Notes under the pieces: model-generated | What the model was told of the DNA's origin: nothing | What the model saw: only the letters and a program-made list of their open reading frames with translations | The model's database searches: none | Program-made: the position numbers and the translations under genes | In this document: piece after piece, positions 17,295-26,832 of the stretch | How the letters are laid out: each line of letters begins with the position of its first letter | Position numbering within the stretch: the first letter of the stretch is position 1 | Source of the DNA: an uncultured Methanoregula sp. | GTDB taxonomy: Archaea; Halobacteriota; Methanomicrobia; Methanomicrobiales; Methanospirillaceae | Assembly: GCF_963662735.1 (NCBI RefSeq) | Contig: NZ_OY759744.1 | Location: 2,274,153-2,338,152, forward strand | Reading direction: 5' to 3' | Length of the DNA: 64,000 nucleotides

Positions 17295-18497
17295 TTACCG
17301 GCAGGTCTCCCCATGCTGGGAGAGATCGAGACCTACATATTCTTCCTCTTCGCTTACGCGCATGCCTATTGTCCGGTCAATACCATAGGCAAGGATATAC
17401 GTAACAACAAACGTGTAAATCGTGACTGCTACCGCTCCAATCACGTTCGCGGTAAACTGGTGAACGTTTCCCTCCAGCAATCCGGAATAACTGCAAACTG
17501 CCGTTGTTGCAAAAATCCCGGCAAAGATGGTACCCATAAAACCCCCTACTCCGTGGACTGCCCAGGCATCGAGGCTCTCATCCATCCCGCTCCGTATCCT
17601 CCAGAGCATTGCCTTGTAACAGACAATCCCGGCAACAGCACCGATAAGCAGTGCTACCATGGGGGTAACATATCCGGCCGCGGGAGTGATTGTACCCAGG
17701 CCGGCCACGGCCCCGGTTACCATGCCAAGAGAACTGGGTTTGCCATGGATCCAGCTCGCTGCCATCCATGAGAGCGCCCCGGCAGCGGCGGCAGTATTTG
17801 TTACCACAATGGCATTGACTGCCATGCTGTTTGCTCCAAGGGCGCTCCCGCCATTGAACCCGAACCAGCCAAACCAGAGAAGGCCGGCGCCGAGCAGGGT
17901 CATGGGGATATTATGGGGCTCCAGGGAATATTCCCCGTACCCCGCCCGTTTACCAATCACAAGAGCTATGGCAAGAGCTGCAAAACCGGCACTGATATGG
18001 ACCACGATACCACCGGCAAAATCAATACAGCCGATCGCGGCAAGCCATCCCCCGCCCCAGACCCAGTGCGCTATCGGATCATAGACAATGGTTGTCCAGA
18101 GAAGGGAGAAGAGTATGAACGAGCTGAGCTTGACCCGTTCCGCAAGTCCGGATGTGACGATAGCTACCGTGACAGCGGCAAACGTCATCTGGAATATCAT
18201 AAAAAGAAGGGGGGGATATGCAGCATCTCCGGCATTCATGCTCACGCCATTGAGTCCCAGGTTCTGCAGGCCACCGATTATGCCGCCGATATCCTGGCCA
18301 AACGAGAGCGAATACCCAAACAATATCCACTGGATACTCACCAGTGCAAACGCGATAAAAGAAAGGGAGATCATGGAGATAAAATTCTTCTTCCGTACAA
18401 GCCCGCCGTAGAAAAAGCCTACGCCCGGGGTCATCAGCATCACGAGTGCAGTCGCAGTGATGAGCCATGCAATGGTGGATCCGCTATCCGCTACCAT
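17295..18497 (-). CDS. amt: Ammonium transporter (Amt/MEP/Rh family)
   Basis: A 400-residue integral membrane channel with about eleven membrane helices. It carries the twin histidines of the pore (His167 in [10 protein letters not shown] and His315 in [12 protein letters not shown]) and the recruitment-site aspartate in YDPIAHW (Asp140). It conducts ammonium/ammonia for nitrogen assimilation. The cytoplasmic tail is acidic ([16 protein letters not shown]). In most archaea amt is followed by glnK, which plugs the channel. Here the downstream neighbour is the convergent SepCysS gene and no PII gene is adjacent. It is divergent from the PPK2 gene across a 293-bp promoter region. Confidence 0.94.
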   Translation of the reverse strand: MVADSGSTIAWLITATALVMLMTPGVGFFYGGLVRKKNFISMISLSFIAFALVSIQWILFGYSLSFGQDIGGIIGGLQNLGLNGVSMNAGDAAYPPLLFMIFQMTFAAVTVAIVTSGLAERVKLSSFILFSLLWTTIVYDPIAHWVWGGGWLAAIGCIDFAGGIVVHISAGFAALAIALVIGKRAGYGEYSLEPHNIPMTLLGAGLLWFGWFGFNGGSALGANSMAVNAIVVTNTAAAAGALSWMAASWIHGKPSSLGMVTGAVAGLGTITPAAGYVTPMVALLIGAVAGIVCYKAMLWRIRSGMDESLDAWAVHGVGGFMGTIFAGIFATTAVCSYSGLLEGNVHQFTANVIGAVAVTIYTFVVTYILAYGIDRTIGMRVSEEEEYVGLDLSQHGETCR

Positions 18498-18790
18498 TCG
18501 TCAGTTCCCTCAGTCATTTTTTTACCCGGGCCAATCGGCATCCGTCATCACACGGAACCGGGAATCAGGTAATAACCATTTTATTCGTTTGACTGACTAC
18601 TACATAAAAGAGAAGGAAGTCGCTTTCTTTGTTATTTAAACATTCCTTAAATATTACCTGAAACCCGGATTTGGCGGATCCAGTAGAATCCGGATAAACA
18701 TGTCCATCAGGTAATGTTATTAACCGTAATATCCTAGGAATCGGATGCATACAATCTGGTCTACCAGAATCTTCCGGGAGTTTCTGCACA

Positions 18791-20269
18791 ATGCTGGAAA
18801 AAACTGATCTCACAAGAACAGCCGATGAGAGTACCTACGATAAAACTCTCCTGTCGTTAAAAGAACGCCTGAACATCCTCCAGCGGACTCTCCGCGACCA
18901 GAATATTCCCGTTATCATTGTTATCGAAGGCTGGAACGCTGCCGGTATTACCATGACCATTCATGAGATTGTCCAGGCACTTGATCCCCGGGGCTTTGCC
19001 CTTCATGCAATTGAGAGGCCAACTGAAGAAGAGCGGGCCCACCCGTTTTTCTGGAGGTTCTGGCTCAGGACTCCCCCGCGAGGGCGTATAGGCCTTTTTG
19101 CCCGGAGCTGGTACAGCCGGGCAATGTCGGAGGAGATGCAGAAACGAACCTGGGCTAAATCCCTGAAAGGGCCGGCAAACCAGATTAATAATTTCGAACA
19201 GAAACTTTACGATGATGGTACAATAATTCTCAAATTTTTCCTGCATATAACAAAGGAAGAACAGAAAAAACGTCTTGAAGAGCGGGAGAGAAACCCCCTC
19301 ACCGCGTGGCTCGTGACCCCTTCGATATGGAATGTCCACCGGCATTACGATGACACCCTGCCCCTGATCAATGAATTCCTCGAAAAGACCAATACGGATT
19401 ATGCACCCTGGACCCTTGTGGAAGCAACCGATCGTAAATATGCGATCCTGAAAGTTTATTCCACTCTTATTAAAATCCTGGAAAAGAAGATCGAAATCAG
19501 TAAAGATGCAAAATCACGGAAAACAAAAGCAAAAGAAATTATCAAACCCCGGAAAAACCCGGTCGAACGACGTGCAACCCCCCGTACCGCGTTCACCAAG
19601 GAGGAGAGCCAGCAGACACTGAACAATCTCCAGATTGAGATGCTCGAGCTGCATTACCTCCTCTTCAAACGAAAAATTCCTTTGCTCATTGCATATGAGG
19701 GGTGGGATGCAGCAGGAAAGGGAGGGAACATCACGCGGCTCACGCGGTACATGAATCCCCTGGGATATTACGTTGTTCCCATCGCTGCCCCAACGGAACA
19801 TGAAAAGCAGTACCACTATCTGAGAAGATTCATCAAGCATTTCCCCACCGGGGGGGATATTGCAATTTTCGACCGGAGCTGGTACGGGCGGGTGCTTGTT
19901 GAACGCGTGGAAAAGTATTGTACCGAATCCGACTGGCAGCGGGCATATGGAGAGATCAATGATATGGAGGAAGATTTTATTTATTCCACCGGCGGAGGGA
20001 TTGTTAAATTCTGGCTTGAGATCAGCAAGGAGGAGCAGCTCAAACGCTTCCAGCAGCGGGCAAGTGATCCCCTGAAGATCTACAAAATTACCGATGATGA
20101 CTGGAGAAACCGGGAAAAATGGGATCTCTATGAAGATGCGGTCGATGAGATGCTCGCCCGGACAAGCACGGAGTGTGCACCCTGGACGGTTATCGAATCC
20201 AATGACAAATGGTATGCCCGGGTAAAAGCGTTAGAAACGGTTATCCAGACTGCACGTAACCTGCTCTGA
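18791..20269 (+). CDS. Tandem PPK2: polyphosphate:AMP phosphotransferase-like
   Basis: A 492-residue protein made of two fused PPK2 domains (about 15-245 and 275-492), the architecture of class II PPK2 enzymes that make ADP from AMP and polyphosphate. The second domain has an intact Walker A (EGWDAAGKGGN, 303-313) and Walker B/lid region (FDRSWYGR, 360-367). In the first domain the same sites read EGWNAAGITM (46-55) and FARSWYSR (103-110), which lack the lysine and aspartate, so it is probably structural. Divergent from amt. No ppk1 or exopolyphosphatase is nearby. Confidence 0.9.
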   Translation: MLEKTDLTRTADESTYDKTLLSLKERLNILQRTLRDQNIPVIIVIEGWNAAGITMTIHEIVQALDPRGFALHAIERPTEEERAHPFFWRFWLRTPPRGRIGLFARSWYSRAMSEEMQKRTWAKSLKGPANQINNFEQKLYDDGTIILKFFLHITKEEQKKRLEERERNPLTAWLVTPSIWNVHRHYDDTLPLINEFLEKTNTDYAPWTLVEATDRKYAILKVYSTLIKILEKKIEISKDAKSRKTKAKEIIKPRKNPVERRATPRTAFTKEESQQTLNNLQIEMLELHYLLFKRKIPLLIAYEGWDAAGKGGNITRLTRYMNPLGYYVVPIAAPTEHEKQYHYLRRFIKHFPTGGDIAIFDRSWYGRVLVERVEKYCTESDWQRAYGEINDMEEDFIYSTGGGIVKFWLEISKEEQLKRFQQRASDPLKIYKITDDDWRNREKWDLYEDAVDEMLARTSTECAPWTVIESNDKWYARVKALETVIQTARNLL

Positions 20270-20288
20270 ATCATTACGGGAACCGCAA

Positions 20289-21509
20289 TTATCCAGGGAT
20301 CGTACCATTCAGCGCGGTTACAAAACGCAGATCCGAACAGGTTTGTTCCACCAGGTTTGCGATATCCATCTGCTGTTCATATTCCCTGACCTCCTCAAGC
20401 ACGGCAGCAGTTGCCGGCATCTTCGGGACAGCCCGGCAGGCAAGATCGCCAGGTTTTGCATCGAAGGTCCCGATCCGGCGGGCAATGATGATCGTATCCT
20501 CCTTGTCATAGGTAATAAGCGGGCGGAGGACAGGAACGCTGACCGCATCGCAAATAACCGCGAGATTGGGAAGGGTCTGGGATGCCACCTGGCCGAGATT
20601 TTCCCCGGTAACGATGGCCTGCGCCCCCTCTTTTACCATGAGTCCGCCGGCAACGCGTTGCATAAACCGCTTGCAGATAACGCAGCGGTACCGGGGCGGG
20701 ACCCGTAAGCGACTCATCTCATCGAACAGCCGTTCGCTGTTGGCAATCACCATTGATACCGGGTTTCCGGCACACCAGAGAGAGAGCTTCCGGTGGTTTT
20801 CAATTGCCGCTGAAGTGACATCGGCTCCTGCCCACCGCCCGGCATCCAGATACAGGTGCGTAATCTCGCATCCCCGCTTCATCATCAGCCACGATGCCAC
20901 GGGGGAATCGATACCTGAAGAGAGCAAAACCAAGGCCCGACCCTGCGTTCCCCAGGGAAGACCCCCGGGGCCCTTTATGCGGGAATCGTAGATGAGTCCG
21001 CCAAAGTCCCGCACTTCCACGAACATTTCATAATCCGGCGTATCCAGATCAACCGTGAGGCCGGGCACGGCATCAAAGATGCTGGACCCAATCCGGGCGC
21101 CAAGTTCCTGGCTGTCGGGCCCGGTTTTGTACTGGCGTTTTGCGCGGACAGCAAAGGATTTGCCCGCGGACAAATGTTCCGATGCCAGCCGGACGGCACA
21201 GCGGGTGAGATCATCCATCCGGCCGCCGGTCCGGAAACAGATGCTGACATCGATAATACCAAAAATCCGCGATACGATCACCGCGGTTTTTACCGGTTCA
21301 TCCGTGTAGATCAGGATGCGGCCCCGGGGCGTTTCATAGCTGCATGAGATCCTGGATGAACTCAGGGCTTTTCGGATGTTGCGCAGGAGCACACCGATAA
21401 AATGATGTTTCACCGGTTCGCTTTTCAGGAACAGCTCGCCGTAGCGTGCCATGACAATCTGTTCCTCTCCGGCAATTTTCCCGGGCGTATCATCCAGTCC
21501 TGCGTGCAT
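20289..21509 (-). CDS. thiI: tRNA 4-thiouridine synthetase ThiI
   Basis: A 406-residue archaeal ThiI that adenylates U8 of tRNA and inserts sulfur to give 4-thiouridine. It has an N-terminal ferredoxin-like part (IVMARYGELFLKS), a THUMP RNA-binding domain (about 60-170), and a PP-loop ATP-pyrophosphatase domain with the P-loop LSSGIDSPVAS. A conserved cysteine pair occurs in RYRCVICKR, and GENLGQVASQT is also a family block. The C-terminal rhodanese domain of enteric ThiI is absent, as is usual in methanogens that use other sulfur donors. It converges on the PPK2 gene with 19 bp between stop codons. Confidence 0.94.
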   Translation of the reverse strand: MHAGLDDTPGKIAGEEQIVMARYGELFLKSEPVKHHFIGVLLRNIRKALSSSRISCSYETPRGRILIYTDEPVKTAVIVSRIFGIIDVSICFRTGGRMDDLTRCAVRLASEHLSAGKSFAVRAKRQYKTGPDSQELGARIGSSIFDAVPGLTVDLDTPDYEMFVEVRDFGGLIYDSRIKGPGGLPWGTQGRALVLLSSGIDSPVASWLMMKRGCEITHLYLDAGRWAGADVTSAAIENHRKLSLWCAGNPVSMVIANSERLFDEMSRLRVPPRYRCVICKRFMQRVAGGLMVKEGAQAIVTGENLGQVASQTLPNLAVICDAVSVPVLRPLITYDKEDTIIIARRIGTFDAKPGDLACRAVPKMPATAAVLEEVREYEQQMDIANLVEQTCSDLRFVTALNGTIPG

Positions 21510-21660
21510 ATTCCCTGAACTATTTGCCGCTCAAGGAAGATAACCATTGGTGGATAACGGCTGGAATCCGGATCCGGCCCTTCAACTGGATCCGGTTGTT
21601 TAAAAAATAAACCGGTCAGCAACGAAATACTTTAATCAGGAGAGGGAATAGTGTACTGAA

Positions 21661-22293
21661 ATGGCGAAAAAGGCGAGTAAAAAAACCGAAGAAGAGCCGC
21701 TCAAGTTATTCTACATTTTCTATAACCAGGAACGCTGGGATAACTGGCTCAAGACTCTCGGGGAATCAAGTTTTGAAATTGACCCAAAAAGTGAAGAGAT
21801 GCCCGAAGGCTTCCGGATCCTTGACGGGTTTTCGGTCGATATCACCCTTGCGGCACTCAAAGTTATCAAGCTCTACCAGAACAACCGGTTCTCCAAGGAT
21901 GAGACCTTTGATAAGCTCTCCCAGATCGAAGCAATTGTCATGTCAGCTCCCCCGAAAGGAGATCTCGAAGAGCTCGTAGAGATCCTCCAGCTGCCAAAAC
22001 TTGCACTTTTTGCCGGGTGCCGGAAATATCTCTCGGGAGAATTTGACAAGGATATCAAGACGCTTGTCAAGAAAGGCCGCGACCAGATCGAGAAAGACAT
22101 GGAACTCTCGCTTGAATCCGCGGCAAATATCGGGGCCGCCGTCATCGATGGTGCTGCCTGCTGCGGCAAATATGTCAAGGATGACCTTGAGAACCCCACC
22201 CTCTTCGACGAATGGCTTATCGAATGCGAGCGCATGAACGAGGCCATGACCTCGCTCAAGAACTTTGACGAGTCCACGGGAGACGATGATTGA
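21661..22293 (+). CDS. DUF2150 family protein
   Basis: A 210-residue soluble protein with a lysine-rich start (MAKKASKKTEEEP), then FYIFYNQERWDNWL, and a long helical body ending in an acidic tail (DESTGDDD). It resembles DUF2150, an uncharacterised family found in methanogens and related euryarchaea. It has no catalytic signature that I recognise. Its stop codon overlaps the TTG start of the next gene (TTGA), so the two probably act together or at least are co-expressed. Confidence 0.75.
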   Translation: MAKKASKKTEEEPLKLFYIFYNQERWDNWLKTLGESSFEIDPKSEEMPEGFRILDGFSVDITLAALKVIKLYQNNRFSKDETFDKLSQIEAIVMSAPPKGDLEELVEILQLPKLALFAGCRKYLSGEFDKDIKTLVKKGRDQIEKDMELSLESAANIGAAVIDGAACCGKYVKDDLENPTLFDEWLIECERMNEAMTSLKNFDESTGDDD

Positions 22294-22742
22294 TCGCTGA
22301 CCGGGCCCGGTTTCGCAATGCAAAAAAACTGGAGAGACTTGCCGGCTATCGCCTGCCCGAGCTTGCGTTCTCAGGAAACATGCTCGAAACGCTCTGTTCG
22401 CATATCAATTACGATGCCCTTGACTATCACGTGAGGGAACAGATCCTAGCTTTTTTTAATGAGTTCCTCCGCTGTGACTGCCGGGAATCCCCGCTCTGCG
22501 GGTGCCCGGAGAAAAAGTTTGCCAAGAAAATTATCGAACTCCGGGAGAACGGCCTGGATCACCGCCAGATCACGTCATTTCTCCTGGACGAATACGGGAT
22601 AGAGGTTTTCCCGGCCGATCTTCTTTCGTTCCTGGAAGATACCGTGCATGTTCTCGAAGCCGTGTCCGATGTTGCCCGTCTCCAGAATAAAGAAGAGCTT
22701 GCCAAAAAGACCGATGAACATATTCACCTCATCGAGCGATAA
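22290..22742 (+). CDS. Cysteine-motif protein, similar to DUF5814-type region (tentative)
   Basis: A 150-residue protein starting with TTG inside the stop of the DUF2150 gene. It has an N-terminal helical part, a compact cysteine motif (CDCRESPLCGCPEKKFAKKI) likely to bind zinc or an Fe-S centre, and a C-terminal helical part (HRQITSFLLDEYGIEVFPADLLSFLEDT) that looks like a small helix-turn-helix. A similar Cys-x-Cys...CGC module occurs at the C-terminus of some archaeal superfamily 2 helicases. A helicase partner or RNA-related role is therefore possible but not shown. Confidence 0.7.
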   Translation: MIADRARFRNAKKLERLAGYRLPELAFSGNMLETLCSHINYDALDYHVREQILAFFNEFLRCDCRESPLCGCPEKKFAKKIIELRENGLDHRQITSFLLDEYGIEVFPADLLSFLEDTVHVLEAVSDVARLQNKEELAKKTDEHIHLIER

Positions 22743-22902
22743 ACCGGGTTTACTGGTGAATGCATCGGGGCATGAGAGCCATCTTCCGGCAATAACCACT
22801 GCAATAATAACGTATATCCATGCAGTCACAGATACATGTCTGAAAACCGACAATGACCGTACCCATTGACCGCTCTAGATTTCCAAGGGAACAGAATCCA
22901 TC

Positions 22903-24606
22903 ATGATGTGGCAGTATTCGCCTTACTTCATCCCGTACATTGCCTGCGGGTTCATCCTCGCAATGTTCGGCGTTACCGGATGGCATCACCGGGCCCAGGT
23001 CTGTGCACGATCCTTCACCATCCTCATGGCAGCCGCGAGTCTCTGGGCATTCTGCACTGCGCTCGAACTGGCGAGCGCCGATCTGCCAACCCAGATGCTT
23101 GCGATCATGATCGAGTATCCTGCCATGGTTATCATTCCGGTAGCATGGCTCCTCTTTGCCATCGAGTATACCGGGCGGGAAAACTGGATTTCAAAAAAGA
23201 CAGTGCTGCTCCTCTGCATTATTCCGCTCGTTACCGTTGTCATGGTCGTGACAAACAGCTTTCACTACCTGTTTTATTCTTCGATCGTGGAAGAAGCTGT
23301 TGGCGGACTTTCCTACCACATCGTAACATACGGCCCGGCCTTCTGGGTCCATACAATTTATTCGTATTCCCTGATCGGCCTGTCTATTCTTCTCATTCTC
23401 CAGAGATTTCTCTTCTCGTCCAATGTCTACCGGGCCCAGGTGACTATCATCCTTATTGCGGTCCTGCTTCCGGTCTGCATCAACCTGATCCTCATATTCC
23501 GGCTGGGATCGGTAGCGCTCATCGATCCGACGCCGTTTGCCCTCATGATCTCGGGCTTTGCCATCCTTTACGGGATGCTGCGGTTCCAGCTTCTCGATAT
23601 TACTCCTGTTGCCCATGAACAGATCCTTGCGAACATGCGTGACGGAATCATTGTATCGGATCTGCAGGAAAGGATCGTCAGCCTCAACCATCCCGCCGGA
23701 ATATTTCTGGGCATATCCGAAGAAGATGCAATCGGCAGGCTGCTTACCGAAGTTATGCCCACATCGGTATCGGAATGCATCCGCACGGCCAGCCTCAGCG
23801 AAGGCATGGAGCAGCAGCATGAGATTGATCGGGAGATCGGCGGCCAGAAGAGATCGTTTGAACTGCGGTGTATTCTCCTGCGGTCACGAAATACCCGGGT
23901 AAAAGGGCGCATGGTCCTGATCCGTGATATCACGAAGCAGAAACAGATGGAAACCGCATTGTTCGAAGCACGAAAAAAGCTCAGCCTTCTCTCAAGCATT
24001 ACCCGGCATGATATTCTCAACCAGGTGACATCCCTGCTCCTGCACATTGATGTTGCCAAGGAATCAGAGCCGGATCCTGGTGTCCGGGACTGGCTGGCAA
24101 AACAGGAGGATGCGGTGGTAAAGATCCAGCACCAGGTGGAGTTTGCCAGGGATTATGAAGATCTCGGTGTCCGACCTCCGCAGTGGATGAATGTCAACGC
24201 CATATTCACCCGGCTTAAGCCCGCCATGGATGCCCGGGGCATTGCCTTTGACAGCACTGCCGGATCGGTTGAATTATTTGCAGACCCCCTGCTCGAACGG
24301 GTTTTCTACAATCTCGTGGATAATTCTATCCGGCATGGGGAGCATGTCACGGTTATCCACCTGCATTACGAGAACATCGGTGACGGGCTCACGCTGATCT
24401 ACGAAGACAACGGGGTTGGTATTCCCCAGCTCCAGAAGGCAAGAATCTTCGAGCGCGGCGTAGGCAGGCAGACCGGTCTTGGCCTTTTCCTTGTTGTCGA
24501 GATCCTGGGAATTACCGGCATAACCATACGTGAATGCGGCGAGACGGGGAAAGGCGCACGGTTTGAAGTCCGCGTGCCCCCGGGACAGTTCAGGGCAGGG
24601 CCGTAG
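22903..24606 (+). CDS. Membrane sensor histidine kinase (7TM sensor, PAS, HATPase)
   Basis: A 567-residue kinase with an N-terminal seven-helix membrane sensor (about 8-230) of the 7TM histidine-kinase type, a PAS domain (about 238-345), the phospho-acceptor His369 in SSITRHDILNQV, and a complete HATPase domain: VFYNLVDNSIRHG, YEDNGVGI, and RQTGLGLFLV. The catalytic half is closely related to the kinase at 8121-9983, but the sensor half differs, which suggests domain shuffling or paralogy. No receiver is adjacent. The downstream gene is on the other strand. Confidence 0.9.
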   Translation: MMWQYSPYFIPYIACGFILAMFGVTGWHHRAQVCARSFTILMAAASLWAFCTALELASADLPTQMLAIMIEYPAMVIIPVAWLLFAIEYTGRENWISKKTVLLLCIIPLVTVVMVVTNSFHYLFYSSIVEEAVGGLSYHIVTYGPAFWVHTIYSYSLIGLSILLILQRFLFSSNVYRAQVTIILIAVLLPVCINLILIFRLGSVALIDPTPFALMISGFAILYGMLRFQLLDITPVAHEQILANMRDGIIVSDLQERIVSLNHPAGIFLGISEEDAIGRLLTEVMPTSVSECIRTASLSEGMEQQHEIDREIGGQKRSFELRCILLRSRNTRVKGRMVLIRDITKQKQMETALFEARKKLSLLSSITRHDILNQVTSLLLHIDVAKESEPDPGVRDWLAKQEDAVVKIQHQVEFARDYEDLGVRPPQWMNVNAIFTRLKPAMDARGIAFDSTAGSVELFADPLLERVFYNLVDNSIRHGEHVTVIHLHYENIGDGLTLIYEDNGVGIPQLQKARIFERGVGRQTGLGLFLVVEILGITGITIRECGETGKGARFEVRVPPGQFRAGP

Positions 24607-24721
24607 TATTCTGCGGGAAACCCCACTGTTTTTTCTTTGCATTGTCGGGGTTCCCACTTCCGGTTTCCGGTTGGCCCGGGTCCGGCCGGCGCCCGGATAA
24701 CAAGCGGGAGATCCAGCTCTC

Positions 24722-24907
24722 TTACCGTGCCTCCTTCACATCCATCATAACTTTTGCATAACAGTGCGGACAGCCGACTTTGACCGGCCTGCGGGATCGC
24801 TGGAGTGAGTCGAGCCGGTTTCCCATATAGGTCCATGCATGCCCGCAGCGATGGCAGGTCATGCGGCAGCTTGTGTAAAGGCATTCCATGATTACACAAC
24901 GTACCAT
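24722..24907 (-). CDS. Small zinc-ribbon protein
   Basis: A 61-residue protein with two pairs that form a treble-clef or rubredoxin-like zinc ribbon: CHRCGHAW and CPHC. Between them lies a short basic loop (DSLQRSRRPVKVG). The family is small and common in methanogens. It could bind nucleic acid or another protein. Starts at ATG 24907 or ATG 24889 are both in frame, and neither has a clear ribosome site. Confidence 0.65.
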   Translation of the reverse strand: MVRCVIMECLYTSCRMTCHRCGHAWTYMGNRLDSLQRSRRPVKVGCPHCYAKVMMDVKEAR

Positions 24908-24998
24908 GAGGGGTATTAAGAAAGCGCTGGCGAAGGGTGAAAGTGAGTACGGAAATTACGGTACAATTTTGTGAAAGGGTTCCGGTTTTTCCGGTAGA

Positions 24999-25337
24999 TT
25001 ATTTCCATTCGCAGGAAATTACCCGGCTTCCCTCATCACGCTCTGCTTCCGCAAGCCCGATGAGTTTCCGGAGCATGCAGGGTGAGATAAATTTCCCGCT
25101 GAATGCGTGAATCCTGCGGGATCCGGAGTCCGGATTAATTTCAACAGTGAGAATTAAATCCTGATCATCTGCAAGGGCACAATCGATCAGTTCCGGAAGA
25201 GACTCAATGAAGATCTTCTTTTGTCTGCCGCTCTGTTTTACAGCCCGGGCCATATGGAGGAATGGTTGGTTGCCCGTAATAAAAATTTTCAGGAAATCCT
25301 GCAGAACAAAATCGTCAAGGGGAATTAGGAATTTCAC
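24999..25337 (-). CDS. Hypothetical protein, 112 residues
   Basis: An unrecognised soluble protein. It opens with MKFLIPLDDFVLQDFLKIF, has a central basic helix (HMARAVKQSGRQKKIFIES), a strand pair (QDLILTVEINPDSGSRRIHAF) and a C-terminal helix (SPCMLRKLIGLAEAERD). The frame starts with GTG and has no clear ribosome site. An AT-rich stretch upstream (about 25345-25375) may hold the promoter. Confidence 0.55.
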   Translation of the reverse strand: MKFLIPLDDFVLQDFLKIFITGNQPFLHMARAVKQSGRQKKIFIESLPELIDCALADDQDLILTVEINPDSGSRRIHAFSGKFISPCMLRKLIGLAEAERDEGSRVISCEWK

Positions 25338-25405
25338 GTACGATTCTAAACAGAATTTTTTACAAAATTGTTATATGAAAATTTATCTGGAATGCATTGT
25401 CCGGT

Positions 25406-25789
25406 ATGAAAATAAGAACTGACAATCTTTTCAAAAACACCCGGTTTCCCGCATATCCCCTGGTTATTCCATTTGAAGAATCTTCGAAGGAAAAAATGAC
25501 CTTTATATTCGCATTCTGGCAGGGTTTTCCAGGTATGAACGGGCCAAACGTAAGCCGGAAATAACCTTGCTCAAAAGAGCGATAAGGGCCAAAAAACAAG
25601 GTGCATTTCAAGCGAATTTCGATAAAACAGTCGAAATTCCGCCCCCATTTCCACAGGAACACAAACCGGCAATTTTACGGGAATTTTTTTAAAAAGCCGA
25701 TCAGTGAAACCAGGAAACGGAGCCAGTACAGGGCGTATTTGGGTTCAGGTACAGATCCCTGGCTTACGGGGATCTTTAAAGGGGGATAA
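25406..25789 (+). pseudogene. Small gene broken by two compensating frameshifts
   Basis: Three overlapping reading frames join into one protein-like sequence of 127 residues. Frame A starts at ATG 25406 (MKIRTDNLFKNTRFPAYPL) and runs to the A6 run at 25491-25496. There a shift of -1 opens frame B (NDLYIRILAGFSRYERAKR, later ILREFF), which stops in the T7-A5 run at 25684-25695. A +1 shift there returns to frame A (KKPISETRKRSQYRAYLGS) up to the TAA at 25787-25789. Both breaks sit in homopolymers and cancel, so the total length is exactly 128 codons. It may be a real pseudogene, a sequencing artefact, or recoding. I recognise no domain. The middle part is very basic. Confidence 0.5.
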
Positions 25790-25797
25790 TGGTTTGC

Positions 25798-25815
25798 TGA
25801 TCCGTAAACGGATCA
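25798..25815. repeat. 18-bp inverted repeat
   Basis: The sequence TGATCCGTAAACGGATCA has two perfect 8-bp arms around an AA centre. It lies just after the broken gene and about 50 bp beyond the 3' end of the minus-strand tRNA-Leu. It could be a hairpin that ends transcription or a protein-binding site. No T-run follows directly. Confidence 0.5.
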
Positions 25816-25867
25816 CCGCACAGGAGAATGTTCAAACTATACAGGAAACCAAAACCCCAAAACAGAA

Positions 25868-25952
25868 TGCGAGGGATGGGATTCGAACCCAAGAACTCCT
25901 ACGAGACTAGGCCCTCAACCTAGCGCCTTTGACCTGGCTTGGCTACCCTCGC
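25868..25952 (-). tRNA. tRNA-Leu (anticodon GAG)
   Basis: On the minus strand the sequence folds into a complete tRNA. The acceptor stem GCGAGGG pairs with CCCTCGC, the anticodon stem CTAGG/CCTAG encloses the loop TTGAGGG (anticodon GAG), a long class II variable arm follows, and the T arm is GGGTTCGAATCCC. Discriminator base A and the long variable arm fit leucine. CCA is not encoded. No intron is visible. T-rich sequence follows the 3' end and may terminate transcription. Confidence 0.93.
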
Positions 25953-26173
25953 TTTTGTGCCATAACAAAGAGGGTGTCTATCTAATAAAAACTTGTGTAA
26001 GATGTGTTGATCGATCTGCAGCATTCTCATCCGTTCCATAGTAAAAAATACCATCGCGGGTCCTGACAATTCAGGCCCGGGAGCGCCAGACCGGATCCGC
26101 GCAAATTCACCGACATTGATGACTCCGGATCAGCATCGCTGTATATTTATAGGCGTCTTCCCCAGTGGTGAGT

Positions 26174-26674
26174 ATGTGGTCTGATATCATCCATGAGTTT
26201 GCAGACTCCCCTTCCCAGAGCCGGGTCGTCCGTTTCCTCCTCGAAAACGGATTTGGCATAACCGAAGACGGGCGGATCAGCTGCAATGGCATCGAGATGC
26301 CGGCAACTGCCGTGGCAAAGGCCATCGGGTCTGACCGGCGGGTCGTGGATTCCACGGCGCGGCGCATCCTGGAGCGGCCAATGCTCCGGGATATTTTCCT
26401 CAACATGCGGGCAACGCCGGACTTAAGCAAAGTCGCCGAGTCGCTCGGGTATACCGTAATCACGGTTCTTCCGAAGAACGCAAACGAGCGCGGGATTGTC
26501 GGTGCTGCAGTCAAAGTTCTCTCAAACCACATGCTCTCGATCCGGCAGATTTTTGTCACGGATCCGGAATTTTCTGAGGAGCCAAAGCTTGTAATCATTG
26601 TCGAAGATCCCCTGCCCCATGGCGTGATCGAAGAGATCCGGGCGCTGCCTCAGGTAAAACAGGTCATCATCTGA
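26174..26674 (+). CDS. ACT-domain regulator of amino-acid metabolism (predicted)
   Basis: A 166-residue protein. The N-terminal part (about 1-90) has a helix-turn-helix-like stretch (MPATAVAKAIGSDRRVVDSTARRIL). The C-terminal part is an ACT-like ligand-binding domain (TVITVLPKNANERGIVGAA, later LVIIVEDPLPHGVIEEIRA). This fits the archaeal group annotated as predicted regulators of amino-acid metabolism with an ACT domain. The ATG at 26174 is chosen because GGTGA lies 4 nt before it. Such proteins are thought to sense amino acids, and the ligand and target genes are unknown. Confidence 0.8.
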   Translation: MWSDIIHEFADSPSQSRVVRFLLENGFGITEDGRISCNGIEMPATAVAKAIGSDRRVVDSTARRILERPMLRDIFLNMRATPDLSKVAESLGYTVITVLPKNANERGIVGAAVKVLSNHMLSIRQIFVTDPEFSEEPKLVIIVEDPLPHGVIEEIRALPQVKQVII

Positions 26675-26832
26675 TCGAATCACTTCCAAGAAATCCAGAA
26701 GAATAGATCTAACACTTTTTTCGTTCCTAAACGGTTACATGGATTTTTCATTACCGTAGGGGTTGCCGGTACCCGGCCATGCAAGTATGTTTAATCCACG
26801 ACAGGAAAGAATAGTAATCGCAGGAGATCGTT

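Noticed and set aside
25360..25662. 100-codon minus-strand frame at the pseudogene
   Set aside because: The plus strand gives a more protein-like sequence when its frames are joined, and this frame has no ribosome site or domain.
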